Shown: positions 51,503-59,280 of the stretch, piece after piece
Layout: each line of letters begins with the position of its first letter
How positions within the stretch are numbered: position 1 is the stretch's first letter
Origin: Tunicatimonas pelagia
GTDB lineage: Bacteria > Bacteroidota > Bacteroidia > Cytophagales > Cyclobacteriaceae
Length of the DNA stretch: 64,000 bases
Direction of reading: 5' to 3'
Assembly: GCF_030506325.1 (NCBI RefSeq)
Contig: NZ_CP120683.1
Location: forward strand, 3,733,001 to 3,797,000
The notes under the pieces: generated by a model
The model's input: the letters and a program-made list of their open reading frames with translations, nothing else
Databases searched by the model: none
Told to the model about the DNA's origin: nothing
Translations under genes and position numbers: made by a program

Positions 51503-51532
51503 AGTGGACACCCGGGCATAGCCAGCAATCAT
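51503..51532 (-). pseudogene. 5' fragment of a serine recombinase
   Basis: An ATG at 51530-51532 (minus strand) opens MIAGYARVST, which is exactly the beginning of resolvase/invertase-type serine recombinases, including the catalytic Ser. After ten codons the sequence loses all similarity (YRVEKRCQILSAHF). It is most likely a truncated remnant left by a mobile element. A chance match of nine family-conserved residues cannot be wholly excluded. Confidence 0.4.
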
Positions 51533-51933
51533 AATACAGTTCCATAAAAGAGTATTGGGTATCTGTACACAAACGGGTGAAATTCTTGGTAGCACGTATT
51601 TCAATGAAGAGCACTCTAGACCTTTATAGGGTTCGTTGACATAAAGGGACGGAATTCTCAATAGGATTTTCAAGTTTCCTGTCACTTTGAGATGTTTATC
51701 CTAGAACCTTAGAGGCACAATAGGTAAGCTATTTTTGGGCTTCCCGATAATACAATAGCGGGGCTACCCTAGCAATAATTGCCCCTCAGAGTTTGATAAT
51801 TGACACTTAAGTTAATCGTATTTTTCTTAGAATTGGCTTTGTTCAGAGAGAAAAGGTTTGTATCACTGGGTCGCATGGCATAAAAGGACGAATTTTACGG
51901 CAGGAACTACTGCTGTCAGGTTCTTATTTTACA

Positions 51934-51947
51934 GCGCGGCTGCCGCC
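51934..51947 (-). repeat. 14-base G+C-rich dyad block, copy 2
   Basis: GCGCGGCTGCCGCC on the plus strand; the inverse GGCGGCAGCCGCGC matches the block at 40692-40705 at 13 of 14 positions, with CTGT adjoining in both. It interrupts AT-rich text (TATTTTACA then TTTTTGTCG). The length equals that of the blocks inside the IS3 transposase. Confidence 0.5.
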
Positions 51948-52182
51948 TTTTTGTCGCTATAAGCAAACTAGGCCTATTAGAAACTTAATCTTAATAAGAT
52001 TATATTTAGCCTGTGACTGAACTGACGCGTGATATGACGTTAGATTTTAGCTACTCAACTCGATAAGAATAGCTATGCCACTTTGATCTACCGTAAATTT
52101 CTTCAATTTCACAGAAATATCGGTCTATCTAAGTTGCTGTAAGTCAAGTAAGTAACCTATTCCTACCGTAAAAAACGCCCTT

Positions 52183-52716
52183 TTATGCTGAGGTACCCAA
52201 CTCTAACAACCCCTCCGGTAAATCTACGTGAACCGTTTGCTCTTTTTTATCTACCCGAGGCACTAGTTGGTCATTAATCGGGATGAGTACTTCTTTACCT
52301 TGGTAGATAAGCGCAATCAAATCTTGGCTACCGCCAGTGTACACATCTTTTACCACTCCTAGTTCACCTTGCTGCTGATCGATTACATTAAAACCAACAA
52401 TTTCGTGGAAGTAATATTTTCCTTCTTCTAGCTCAGGGAGGGAGGTTAAGGGAAGGTAAAGACTGGCTTTGACTAATTCCTGGGCTTGTTCAATAGTATC
52501 CACATCGTCAAACTTCACCAAGGCTCGGCTGGCTTTGACATCAATGGTATCCACAAAAAAAGGAATCAGTGCTTCCGACTTAGATAAGTCCACAAACACT
52601 GATTCCAAATTCTGATAATCGGAAGGGTTGTCTACGTCTAAAACAACGCTGACCTCTCCCTGTAACCCGTGCGTTTTGCTGATGTATCCTAGCTGATAGC
52701 AATCATCAATCCGCAT
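52183..52716 (-). CDS. rimM: Ribosome maturation factor RimM
   Basis: A 177-residue protein that binds ribosomal protein S19 and helps mature the head of the 30S subunit. The N-terminal domain shows YQLGYISKTHGLQGEVSV, then LESVFVDL and ALVKFDDVDTIEQAQEL. The C-terminal PRC-barrel domain shows YYFHEIVGFNVIDQ, LGVVKDVYTGGSQDLIAL and EVLIPINDQLVPRVDKKEQTVHVDLPEGLLEL. It lies six bases after the rpsP gene, the usual rpsP-rimM operon. The length is typical. Confidence 0.95.
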   Translation of the reverse strand: MRIDDCYQLGYISKTHGLQGEVSVVLDVDNPSDYQNLESVFVDLSKSEALIPFFVDTIDVKASRALVKFDDVDTIEQAQELVKASLYLPLTSLPELEEGKYYFHEIVGFNVIDQQQGELGVVKDVYTGGSQDLIALIYQGKEVLIPINDQLVPRVDKKEQTVHVDLPEGLLELGTSA

Positions 52717-52722
52717 GGCTGC

Positions 52723-53784
52723 TTACTTTTCTTTATCGTCACTCTCCGCTGCTGCTTCGGCTTTAGGCTCATTTTCGGTCTCCTCCGCGCTAGCCTGTTC
52801 GGCTGGTACAGAGGCTTCATCCGTTTTAGCGTCCTCCGAAACAGTAGTTTCTTCAGTAGCTGTTTCAGCCGTAGCTTCTTCACTAGCTGCTGCTTGGGTA
52901 GCTGCCTCCGATGCCGCCACTACTTCTTCGGGAGTAGCGGTAGCTTCTTCTTTTGGAGCTTCTTCCTCTTTGGCTTCTGTCTCGGGAATGGCTGCTTCAG
53001 CCGTAGGTTCTTCGGTCGGTGCTTCCTCAGTAGAAGGTTCTTCCGCAGGAACTTCAGCGTTAGGCGTTTCTTCGGCTACCACTGCTGGTTCTGGGGCTGC
53101 TTCCTTTGCATTAGTTTCATCTGTCGGAGCCGATTCTTCAGTAGCTGTTGCCTCCTCAGTTTTAGCTTCTTCAGTTGTAGGTGCTTCCTCCGCCGGTGCT
53201 TCAGCCACTTGTTCCTCAGTAGGTGCTTCCGCTGCCTCAGCGGTTGCTTCTGGCTCTTCGGTAGTAGTTTCAGCTTCGACTTCCGTGTTCGCCTCAGCTT
53301 CCGTTGCTTCCAGCTCAGCTACTGCGGCGGCATTCGCTTCGTCTAGCTCTTTCTGGCGAGCTTCCTTCACTTCCCGCTCCCGCTTCAATCGCTCGGCACG
53401 TTCTTGCTCTTTCTTCTGAGCTAATGAATCTTTTTTGCCTTCAATTTTGGCATCTTTCGATTCTTTCCATTCGTTAAAGCGTTTATCCGCTTCTTCCTGG
53501 GTAATCGCTCCTTTATTCACACCAATTTGTAAGTGCTTACGAAGCATAATTCCTCGGTACGATAATACAGCGCGCACCGTATCGGTCGGTTGCGCTCCTT
53601 TCATTACCCAATCAAGCGCCTTATCATCGTTTAAAACGATAGCGGCGGGGTTGACATTAGGATTGTAGGTTCCTAACTTTTCAATGAAACGACCATCTCG
53701 TGGTGCTCTGGCATCGGCTACGACCACGTCGTACATTGCCAGCTTTTTGCGTCCTCGACGCGTTAATCTGATTTTTACTGCCAT
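52723..53784 (-). CDS. rpsP: 30S ribosomal protein S16 with a very long Ala/Glu-rich C-terminal extension
   Basis: Residues 1-85 are an ordinary S16 ([42 protein letters not shown] and [21 protein letters not shown]). Residues 85-145 form a charged helix ([18 protein letters not shown]-like). The remaining 200 or so residues consist almost only of Ala, Glu, Thr, Pro, Val and Ser. S16 is about 80-90 residues in most bacteria and about 150-190 in many Bacteroidota, so 353 is extreme. The tail is low-complexity, highly acidic and probably disordered, exposed on the ribosome surface. There is no stop or frameshift at the domain boundary, so it appears to be genuinely translated. rimM follows directly. 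Confidence 0.93.
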   Translation of the reverse strand: MAVKIRLTRRGRKKLAMYDVVVADARAPRDGRFIEKLGTYNPNVNPAAIVLNDDKALDWVMKGAQPTDTVRAVLSYRGIMLRKHLQIGVNKGAITQEEADKRFNEWKESKDAKIEGKKDSLAQKKEQERAERLKREREVKEARQKELDEANAAAVAELEATEAEANTEVEAETTTEEPEATAEAAEAPTEEQVAEAPAEEAPTTEEAKTEEATATEESAPTDETNAKEAAPEPAVVAEETPNAEVPAEEPSTEEAPTEEPTAEAAIPETEAKEEEAPKEEATATPEEVVAASEAATQAAASEEATAETATEETTVSEDAKTDEASVPAEQASAEETENEPKAEAAAESDDKEK

Positions 53785-53921
53785 AGTTTTGTTTTGTTAA
53801 ACATGCAATGGATCACGTCCATCTTTCGTAAAAAGACTGCAAAGATACTGTTTTTCGGGTAAATCGCATCTCTGAATCCAACTTTTAACTATATTTTATA
53901 GCGCAACCGTTCCCAAGGAAG

Positions 53922-54053
53922 AATGATTAATGACGAATGACTGATGATTAATAATTGATTGATGTGGTGTAACTTCACTTACCTTTCTCCTATCATCGTA
54001 AATTATTCATTCATCACTACTCATCAATCATCATTCATCATAATCAAGCATTT
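53922..54053. repeat. Low-complexity paired repeat, second locus
   Basis: GAATGATTAATGACGAATGACTG and GATGATTAATAATTGATTG (53921-53964) are followed by ATTATTCATTCATCACTACTCATCAATCATCATTCATC (54002-54040), largely complementary. It has the same layout as 3262-3352. It fills the divergent gap between rpsP and the TRAP binding protein gene. Confidence 0.5.
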
Positions 54054-54070
54054 TCTACTAAATTACCAGC

Positions 54071-55198
54071 ATGAATACGACCAACCGAAGAAATTTCCTG
54101 TTGAAAGGCGGGGCGGCTATTGCCGGAAATAGCCTGATGGCTGCTTGCACTTCTGGTGCTTCATCTGAGAAAATCCAAACTCCCTACATTAATTTCAACG
54201 ATACTTTCCGATGGAAAATGGTAACTACCTGGCCTCCCAACTTTCCAATTTTAGGTGAGGGTTGTAATCGGTTTGCCCAATGGGTAAACGAGATGTCGGG
54301 AGGACGAATGGAAATTACGGTATACGGCGGAGGCGAATTAGTGCCTGCCCTGGAGGTTTTCGATGCGGTGAGTAGCGGAGCCGTAGAAGTTGGGCACGGA
54401 GCCGGATACTACTGGGCAGGTAAGTTGCCCGCTGCCCAATTTTTCGCTACGGTTCCCTTTGGCATGAACGCCCAGCAGATGAATGCGTGGTTCATTGGTG
54501 GAAATGGTACGGCATTGTGGCAGGAGACCTACCGCGATTTTAATATCATTCCGTACCCCGGAGGCAATACCGGAATGCAAATGGGCGGATGGTTTAACGA
54601 GGAAATAAATAGTATTGAAGATATTCAGGGGCTGAAGATGCGGATTCCAGGCATTGGTGGTAAAGTATTTAATCGAGCTGGAGGTACATCAGTGCTGGTG
54701 GCTGGCGGGGAAATTTATACCAACCTGGAGCGGGGCGTGATTGATGCTACCGAATGGATTGGCCCGTACCATGACTATCAAATGGGGTTTCATCAGGTAG
54801 CTAAGTACTACTACTATCCCGGGTGGCACGAACCCGGTACGGCGCTGGAGCTATCCGTTAATCGAGAAAAATACGAAGCACTACCTACCGACCTACAATC
54901 AATAATTAAAGTAGCTGCTGAGCGGTTAAACCACTGGTCGTTATGCCAATCGGAAGCGATGAATAGCCAATACGCTGTAAAGATGGCAGAGGAAGAAGAA
55001 GTGCAGTTTCGTCGCTTTCCGGATGATGTGTTGAATACCTTCCGGAAATACGGTGAGGAAGTAGTAGCCGATGTGATTCAGCAAGATCCAATAGCCAAGC
55101 GCGCTTACGAATCATATGCGGCATTTCAGCAACAGATGAATCGGTATACTCCCTACAATGAACAGCTTTATCATACCAACTATGGTCTGTTGGCCTAA
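54071..55198 (+). CDS. Orphan TRAP-transporter substrate-binding protein (DctP family)
   Basis: A 375-residue exported binding protein. It has a twin-arginine-like start (NRRNFLLKGGAAIAGNSLMAAC) that also fits a lipobox, so it may be a Tat-exported lipoprotein. The DctP fold follows: WKMVTTWPPNFPILGEGCNRFAQWVNEMSGGRMEITVYGGGELVPALEVFDAVSSGAVEVGHGAGYYW, then LKMRIPGIGGKVFNRAGGTSVLVAGGEIYTNLERGVIDATEWIGPYHD. This subgroup binds small organic acids. No dctQ or dctM permease gene is adjacent, so the membrane partner must be elsewhere or the protein has another role. Its stop overlaps the convergent gene by four bases. Confidence 0.9.
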   Translation: MNTTNRRNFLLKGGAAIAGNSLMAACTSGASSEKIQTPYINFNDTFRWKMVTTWPPNFPILGEGCNRFAQWVNEMSGGRMEITVYGGGELVPALEVFDAVSSGAVEVGHGAGYYWAGKLPAAQFFATVPFGMNAQQMNAWFIGGNGTALWQETYRDFNIIPYPGGNTGMQMGGWFNEEINSIEDIQGLKMRIPGIGGKVFNRAGGTSVLVAGGEIYTNLERGVIDATEWIGPYHDYQMGFHQVAKYYYYPGWHEPGTALELSVNREKYEALPTDLQSIIKVAAERLNHWSLCQSEAMNSQYAVKMAEEEEVQFRRFPDDVLNTFRKYGEEVVADVIQQDPIAKRAYESYAAFQQQMNRYTPYNEQLYHTNYGLLA

Positions 55199-55665
55199 AC
55201 GTGATCTAGCACCCAGTGACCTATATCAGAAATGCCTAGTCCGGCGATAAAAATAGCAATGCTGTACTGGTGCTGATCCACCCACGGCCAGATGTTCCAC
55301 TGGGCATCGGCAAAATTGTGAGCCAAGTATTGTAACATCAGCGCGATGCCAAGCAGATACAACACTCGGGTTATTGTGCCAAAAACAGGAGTATGACTAA
55401 TTCCCCGGTGTCGGAATAGCATAGCGTAGGGATACCACAGAAATATCCAGATATAACCAATGCCCAGCGACCAGCGAAGTAGCGTAGTTTCCGAAACGGT
55501 GCGCTGCTTCATATCCAGATCGGGACTAATGAAAATACCGCAGAAGCAGCCTACTCCCGCCAGCGAAGTGGTGAACATATCGTGATGGCTAAGTTCCCAG
55601 GCAATCCAGGTTACTACGGGTACGAGTACCAGTGTTCCAACGTTATGTGTCCTTCCGGCGGCCAT
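55195..55665 (-). CDS. DUF2227-type metal-dependent hydrolase-like membrane protein
   Basis: A 156-residue membrane protein with about four helices. It carries the histidine/aspartate pattern of the DUF2227/YdjM-like family: GRTHNVGTLVLVPVV, FISPDLDMKQR, LFRHRGISHTPVFGTITR and ISDIGHWVLDHV. These His and Asp residues probably bind a metal on the cytoplasmic side. The family is annotated as putative metal-binding; its reaction is unknown. It is convergent with the DctP gene (four-base overlap). Confidence 0.85.
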   Translation of the reverse strand: MAAGRTHNVGTLVLVPVVTWIAWELSHHDMFTTSLAGVGCFCGIFISPDLDMKQRTVSETTLLRWSLGIGYIWIFLWYPYAMLFRHRGISHTPVFGTITRVLYLLGIALMLQYLAHNFADAQWNIWPWVDQHQYSIAIFIAGLGISDIGHWVLDHV

Positions 55666-55845
55666 TTATTTTAAAAGCTGTAGCCCTACAACGCTACCAA
55701 GAGCAAAATGATTGTATTACTTCCTTTATTACAAAATCAATTCCGGTGCCAGATTCTAAAAAAACGGCTGTTAGGTACTATTAAGAAGGTTAATCCAAAA
55801 AAAATAGCACCGTTCTGGTAATACGAGCAAGCAAAGTGAAAACAA

Positions 55846-57207
55846 CTATGTTTCTGACATGTCTGCGGTGGCTATCTTTTCACGAACTGCTTCGTTCAAA
55901 GCCTGTTTTGGTGAGTTAAGTATCAGTTCACGAATACGCCGATCTAAGTTTTGCCGATCTAAAGTACTTTTTACGTGCCTATCCATATGGTCAATCAGCT
56001 CCGATAAGGCTACCGAAAATAGCGACTGATGCCGATTTGATGAATCGCTGTGTACCATAATCTCCAACCATTCTATCAGTTTGTAAATCACTACCGTGTC
56101 TTGCGCGGTATAGTTTTTAATGGCTGTCCAGCACCAGGTGAATAAATCTTCAAAAAGAATGGGTTGGCCAATCCATCGCAATTGCTCTTTTTTATTGGTG
56201 ACCACCGGAACCCGATGAGTTTCCATCTGGCGAACAAACAGGCTGGTAAGACGATTGATGGCTTCTACGGCAGTGCCCGGATCATTAATTCCCGGACTCA
56301 TTGCTTTTAACGCTATTTCGGTTAATTGCTTAAACCCGAATGCGTAGTTCTGCGAAATAATTTCTTCGGTTTTAAATATAAAAGCGTGGAGGAGCTTTTG
56401 TTTCTCATCATCAGTTAGTTTCCTATTCACTCGAAAAAATGCTTTATTCTGGTGGACATACACCCCCCAAGGAACTGACATCCAAACGATAATATCCATT
56501 TTCTCGCAGATTTCCAGCAGTGTACTACGATCCATGTTGTGCAAATAACCCGAAACCGAGCTATCCACTGGAATCCACGGTTGGGCACTCGGGATTTTAT
56601 CCCGCTCTATCATTTTAGTGTGCTTTAGGTAATGGTTCAGTGAGGCCAGCGTATCCTTATAGAGATTACGGACAATATTGCCCGCCTGAATGTGCTGAGA
56701 GATAGAGTGTACAAAAGCAACGAACATTGCCAGACTAACTAAGCTAAATAGAATGGTAAGTAGAATAGATAAATGGGGAACCTGAAATGTGTATAAGCTA
56801 GACTGAATACTGGATAACACAAAGATAGTATACAAAATTGTGCCCAAGTAGGTACCCATTACTACCTGATGAAATCGGCGACTGATGAGACCAGGAAGTA
56901 CCCGGGGTGAATAGTTAGCAGCCGCCTGGTTGAGCACAATCATCACCATACTGAAGCTGAATACCATCAAAGAGAGCATTCCGCCTACGATAGAACCTAA
57001 CAATGTTCGGGCACTATCGGGGTGAATAAGATTATCTACTGCCAGTTTGTAGCTTATAAGACGCTCTGGCGATGATTCATCCAGGTACAGGGTGACGAAC
57101 GACAGCAATAAAAAACCACCAGCCAGTAAAGAGGGAATGAAAGCAATACTAGAAAGCACATCGAGTGACCGTGTTTTTAACCAGCGATGCAAAGAGCGAA
57201 AAACCAT
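55846..57207 (-). CDS. DUF2254 family membrane protein
   Basis: A 453-residue membrane protein. There are four predicted helices in the N-terminal 160 residues: SSIAFIPSLLAGGFLLLSFVTLYL, LLGSIVGGMLSLMVFSFSMVMIVL, VVMGTYLGTILYTIFVLSSIQ and LSILLTILFSLVSLAMFVAFVHSI. A soluble C-terminal region follows with HIQAGNIVRNLYKDTLASL, GYLHNMDRSTLLEICEKMDIIVWMSV and DPGTAVEAINRLT. This organisation matches DUF2254, whose function is unknown. The signature ANYSPRVLPGLISRRFHQVVMGTYLGT is typical of the family. It stands alone. Confidence 0.87.
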   Translation of the reverse strand: MVFRSLHRWLKTRSLDVLSSIAFIPSLLAGGFLLLSFVTLYLDESSPERLISYKLAVDNLIHPDSARTLLGSIVGGMLSLMVFSFSMVMIVLNQAAANYSPRVLPGLISRRFHQVVMGTYLGTILYTIFVLSSIQSSLYTFQVPHLSILLTILFSLVSLAMFVAFVHSISQHIQAGNIVRNLYKDTLASLNHYLKHTKMIERDKIPSAQPWIPVDSSVSGYLHNMDRSTLLEICEKMDIIVWMSVPWGVYVHQNKAFFRVNRKLTDDEKQKLLHAFIFKTEEIISQNYAFGFKQLTEIALKAMSPGINDPGTAVEAINRLTSLFVRQMETHRVPVVTNKKEQLRWIGQPILFEDLFTWCWTAIKNYTAQDTVVIYKLIEWLEIMVHSDSSNRHQSLFSVALSELIDHMDRHVKSTLDRQNLDRRIRELILNSPKQALNEAVREKIATADMSET

Positions 57208-57288
57208 AGACAGTTGTTCAGATACACCTTTCTAACTGTTGGATCGCTTAGCTGTTTGATCGGTACTTAGAGCTGGGTTCTCCTCAAG

Positions 57289-58086
57289 TTAAAACATAAG
57301 AAAGTAGTGCTGTCGGGTAGCCAGAGGACGAAAGAAGACTAGGCCAGCGTCGAATAAATCTACCGACAGCGTTACTTGCGGATGTTGTATAATCGCCTTC
57401 CAGGCTTTTCGCATTCCAAATGACCAATGAATATCATCAAAAATTAGAATGCTTTGCTCATGGGTTTTTGCCAGCAACTGCGAAAAATAGTTCAGCGTAG
57501 GCTCAAAACGATGGTTAGCATCTATGTAGGCCAAATCTACCTGAGGAATTTCTTGTAGCAGTTGAGGCAGGGTATGGTCAATATTGCCTTCTCGTAGTTC
57601 AATGTTTGGGCGTTGTACATTTAGAAAAGCTTGCTGGGCAATGGTAGCAACATCGTGGCAACCTTCTAGTGTGTAAACGGCGCAGTCGTCGCCGGCCAAC
57701 GATAAATATAAGGTAGTAACTCCCAGTGAGGTGCCCAGCTCTACAATATACCGGGGCTGCTGAAATTGAGTAAGGTGGTAGAGGAAGCGGCCAAACCGAG
57801 GCTTGCTCAAAGAGTGACGGGCAATCCTTTTTACTGAAATGTCGCTCGACCGATCTACCTGGGAAGCTGCCCCCATTGAGTGAAACGTTACGTTTTCTTG
57901 GGATGCCAGTAAGCTACGTCGGTACTGTTCAATTGCCTCAAAAGCTGAATGGGTGCTACGGTTGCGAATAACATCCTGATAAAACTGATAAATGAATGGG
58001 GCATGCAGAGCGTGCTGGTTGACTGCGTGAAGCCAGTATTGCCAGTAGCCTATAGCTAGCGAGCGCTTTTGCCAGAGCGAAAGCAT
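57289..58086 (-). CDS. Class I SAM-dependent methyltransferase (O-methyltransferase type)
   Basis: A 265-residue protein. Motif I is IVELGTSLGVTTLYLSLAG near residue 112, the acidic motif-II region is YTLEGCHDVATIAQQAFL, and IDHTLPQLLQEIPQVDLAYIDANHRFEPTLNYF is typical of catechol-type or caffeoyl-CoA-type O-methyltransferases, with Asp residues for a metal. ILIFDDIHWSFGMRKAWKAI completes the pattern. The acceptor is unknown. A helical N-terminal region precedes the domain. It lies 9 bases downstream of apaG, so the two are cotranscribed. Confidence 0.85.
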   Translation of the reverse strand: MLSLWQKRSLAIGYWQYWLHAVNQHALHAPFIYQFYQDVIRNRSTHSAFEAIEQYRRSLLASQENVTFHSMGAASQVDRSSDISVKRIARHSLSKPRFGRFLYHLTQFQQPRYIVELGTSLGVTTLYLSLAGDDCAVYTLEGCHDVATIAQQAFLNVQRPNIELREGNIDHTLPQLLQEIPQVDLAYIDANHRFEPTLNYFSQLLAKTHEQSILIFDDIHWSFGMRKAWKAIIQHPQVTLSVDLFDAGLVFFRPLATRQHYFLMF

Positions 58087-58095
58087 GAAAAAAAT

Positions 58096-58482
58096 TTAAT
58101 TGACCCGGTACGGGGCGATTAGGGTGAATTCAGGAATCACAGCTCGAAATTGCTTTCCGTCGGTAATTCGCTCCATAAGAAAAGTACCCTTCATTTTGCC
58201 AATTCCCGATTTAAGATTGCAGCCCGATACGTACTGATGCTGTTGCTGAGGCTCTAAAGTGGGCTGCTTGCCAATTACCCCTTCGCCCTCTACATCTCGC
58301 TGAGGGTATCCGGCATCAATTACTTCCCAGTGGCGACGTAATAACTTTACAGTGAAATTACTGTTATTCTCAATAGCAACTTGGTAAGTAAACACATAGT
58401 GGCTTTGGCTGGGATCAGAATATTCTGGTTGATATTCTGTCTCAACAGTGACCCTTACGCCTTCTGTGATTTCTGTTACCAT
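58096..58482 (-). CDS. apaG: ApaG family protein
   Basis: A 128-residue protein with the fibronectin-type ApaG fold: GVRVTVETEYQPEYSDPSQSHYVFTYQVAIENNSNFTVKLLRRHWEVIDAGYPQRDVEGEGVIGKQPTLEPQQQHQYVSGC. The signature IENNS, LLRRHW and GEGVIGKQP is unmistakable for the family. ApaG is linked to cobalt and magnesium efflux phenotypes in enterobacteria, but its reaction is unknown. It is divergent from ung, which begins 60 bases away, and is followed at 9 bases by the methyltransferase gene. Confidence 0.93.
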   Translation of the reverse strand: MVTEITEGVRVTVETEYQPEYSDPSQSHYVFTYQVAIENNSNFTVKLLRRHWEVIDAGYPQRDVEGEGVIGKQPTLEPQQQHQYVSGCNLKSGIGKMKGTFLMERITDGKQFRAVIPEFTLIAPYRVN

Positions 58483-58542
58483 AGTTATTTTTATTTACGC
58501 GGAAAGTTAACGATAAGTTTAGAATAAACTACACAAATCACT

Positions 58543-59205
58543 ATGGATGTACGCATTGCTCCTTCCTGGAAGGAAAAGCTAACCGACGAATTTAATAAAC
58601 CGTATTTTGAAGCACTGGCTGAGTTTCTTCGTTCCGAATATAAAAATCAGGTGGTGTACCCTCCGGGGAAGGAAATTTTCCGGGCCTTTGATCTTACTCC
58701 CTTCAACCAGGTGAAAGTAGTCATTTTAGGGCAAGACCCCTACCACGGCCCTAAGCAGGCTAACGGACTAGCGTTCTCGGTGCGGGACGGCATTACGAAA
58801 CCACCCTCGCTCATAAATATTTTCAAGGAAATCAAAAATGAATACGATACACCTATTCCGGATAGTGGAAATCTGGAACGTTGGGCGCAGCAGGGAGTTT
58901 TACTAATTAACTCTACCCTTACGGTGCGGGCGCGGCAGGCTGGTTCTCACCAAAAGAAAGGCTGGGAAGAGTTTACCGATGCGGTGATTCAGAAGGTTTC
59001 AGATGAGCGGGAAAATATTGTCTTTCTGCTGTGGGGAGCGTACGCTCAAAAAAAGGGAGCCATTATTGACGAAAGCAAACACCACGTACTGAAGTCGGCC
59101 CACCCATCGCCCTTCGCTGCCGACCGAGGCTTCTTCGGCAACGAACACTTCAAGAAAGCCAATGAATACCTGAAGCAACAGGGCAAAGAAGAGATTGAGT
59201 GGTGA
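58543..59205 (+). CDS. ung: Uracil-DNA glycosylase
   Basis: A 220-residue family-1 enzyme that removes uracil from DNA to start base-excision repair. The catalytic motif VVILGQDPYHGPKQANGLAFSV has the Asp at residue 65. Other signatures are PPSLINIFKEI, GVLLINSTLTVRA, and HHVLKSAHPSPFAADRGFFG with the catalytic His. Length and order are typical. It stands alone on the plus strand, with the convergent lepB gene 75 bases downstream and an imperfect hairpin between. Confidence 0.96.
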   Translation: MDVRIAPSWKEKLTDEFNKPYFEALAEFLRSEYKNQVVYPPGKEIFRAFDLTPFNQVKVVILGQDPYHGPKQANGLAFSVRDGITKPPSLINIFKEIKNEYDTPIPDSGNLERWAQQGVLLINSTLTVRARQAGSHQKKGWEEFTDAVIQKVSDERENIVFLLWGAYAQKKGAIIDESKHHVLKSAHPSPFAADRGFFGNEHFKKANEYLKQQGKEEIEW

Positions 59206-59213
59206 AACTAGGT

Positions 59214-59278
59214 GTTGGGTTTTAGGATTTGGGGATTAGAAAAGACCTAATCCCTAAAATCTAACCCCCAATACCCAA
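59214..59278. terminator. Bidirectional hairpin between ung and lepB
   Basis: GGGATTAG (59232-59239) and CTAATCCC (59247-59254) form a perfect 8-bp stem with a 7-base loop. The flanks continue to pair imperfectly (TTGGGTTTTAGGATTT with AAAATCTAACCCCCAATACCCAA). It lies between the two convergent stop codons, so a shared terminator is likely, although no long T-run follows. Confidence 0.45.
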
Positions 59279-59280
59279 AA

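Larger units (their letters stand above)
51369..52182. other. 814-base non-coding scar
   Basis: The region contains the duplicated gene end (51434-51469), the first ten codons of a serine recombinase on the minus strand (51503-51532), and a 14-base G+C-rich dyad at 51934-51947. It also holds a short hairpin TAATCTT-AAT-AAGATTA at 51986-52002. Nothing else resembles a gene. The frame of 84 codons on the minus strand (51431-51685) is a chance frame through this debris apart from the recombinase fragment. Confidence 0.5.

Noticed and set aside
51431-51685. An 84-codon minus-strand frame in the scar region
   Set aside because: Only its internal MIAGYARVST segment has meaning; the rest spans duplicated gene-end sequence and unrelated DNA.
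52715-53419. A 234-codon Ser/Ala-rich frame opposite rpsP
   Set aside because: It is the antisense of the Ala/Glu-rich S16 tail; the low-complexity tail keeps other frames open by composition. No family features.
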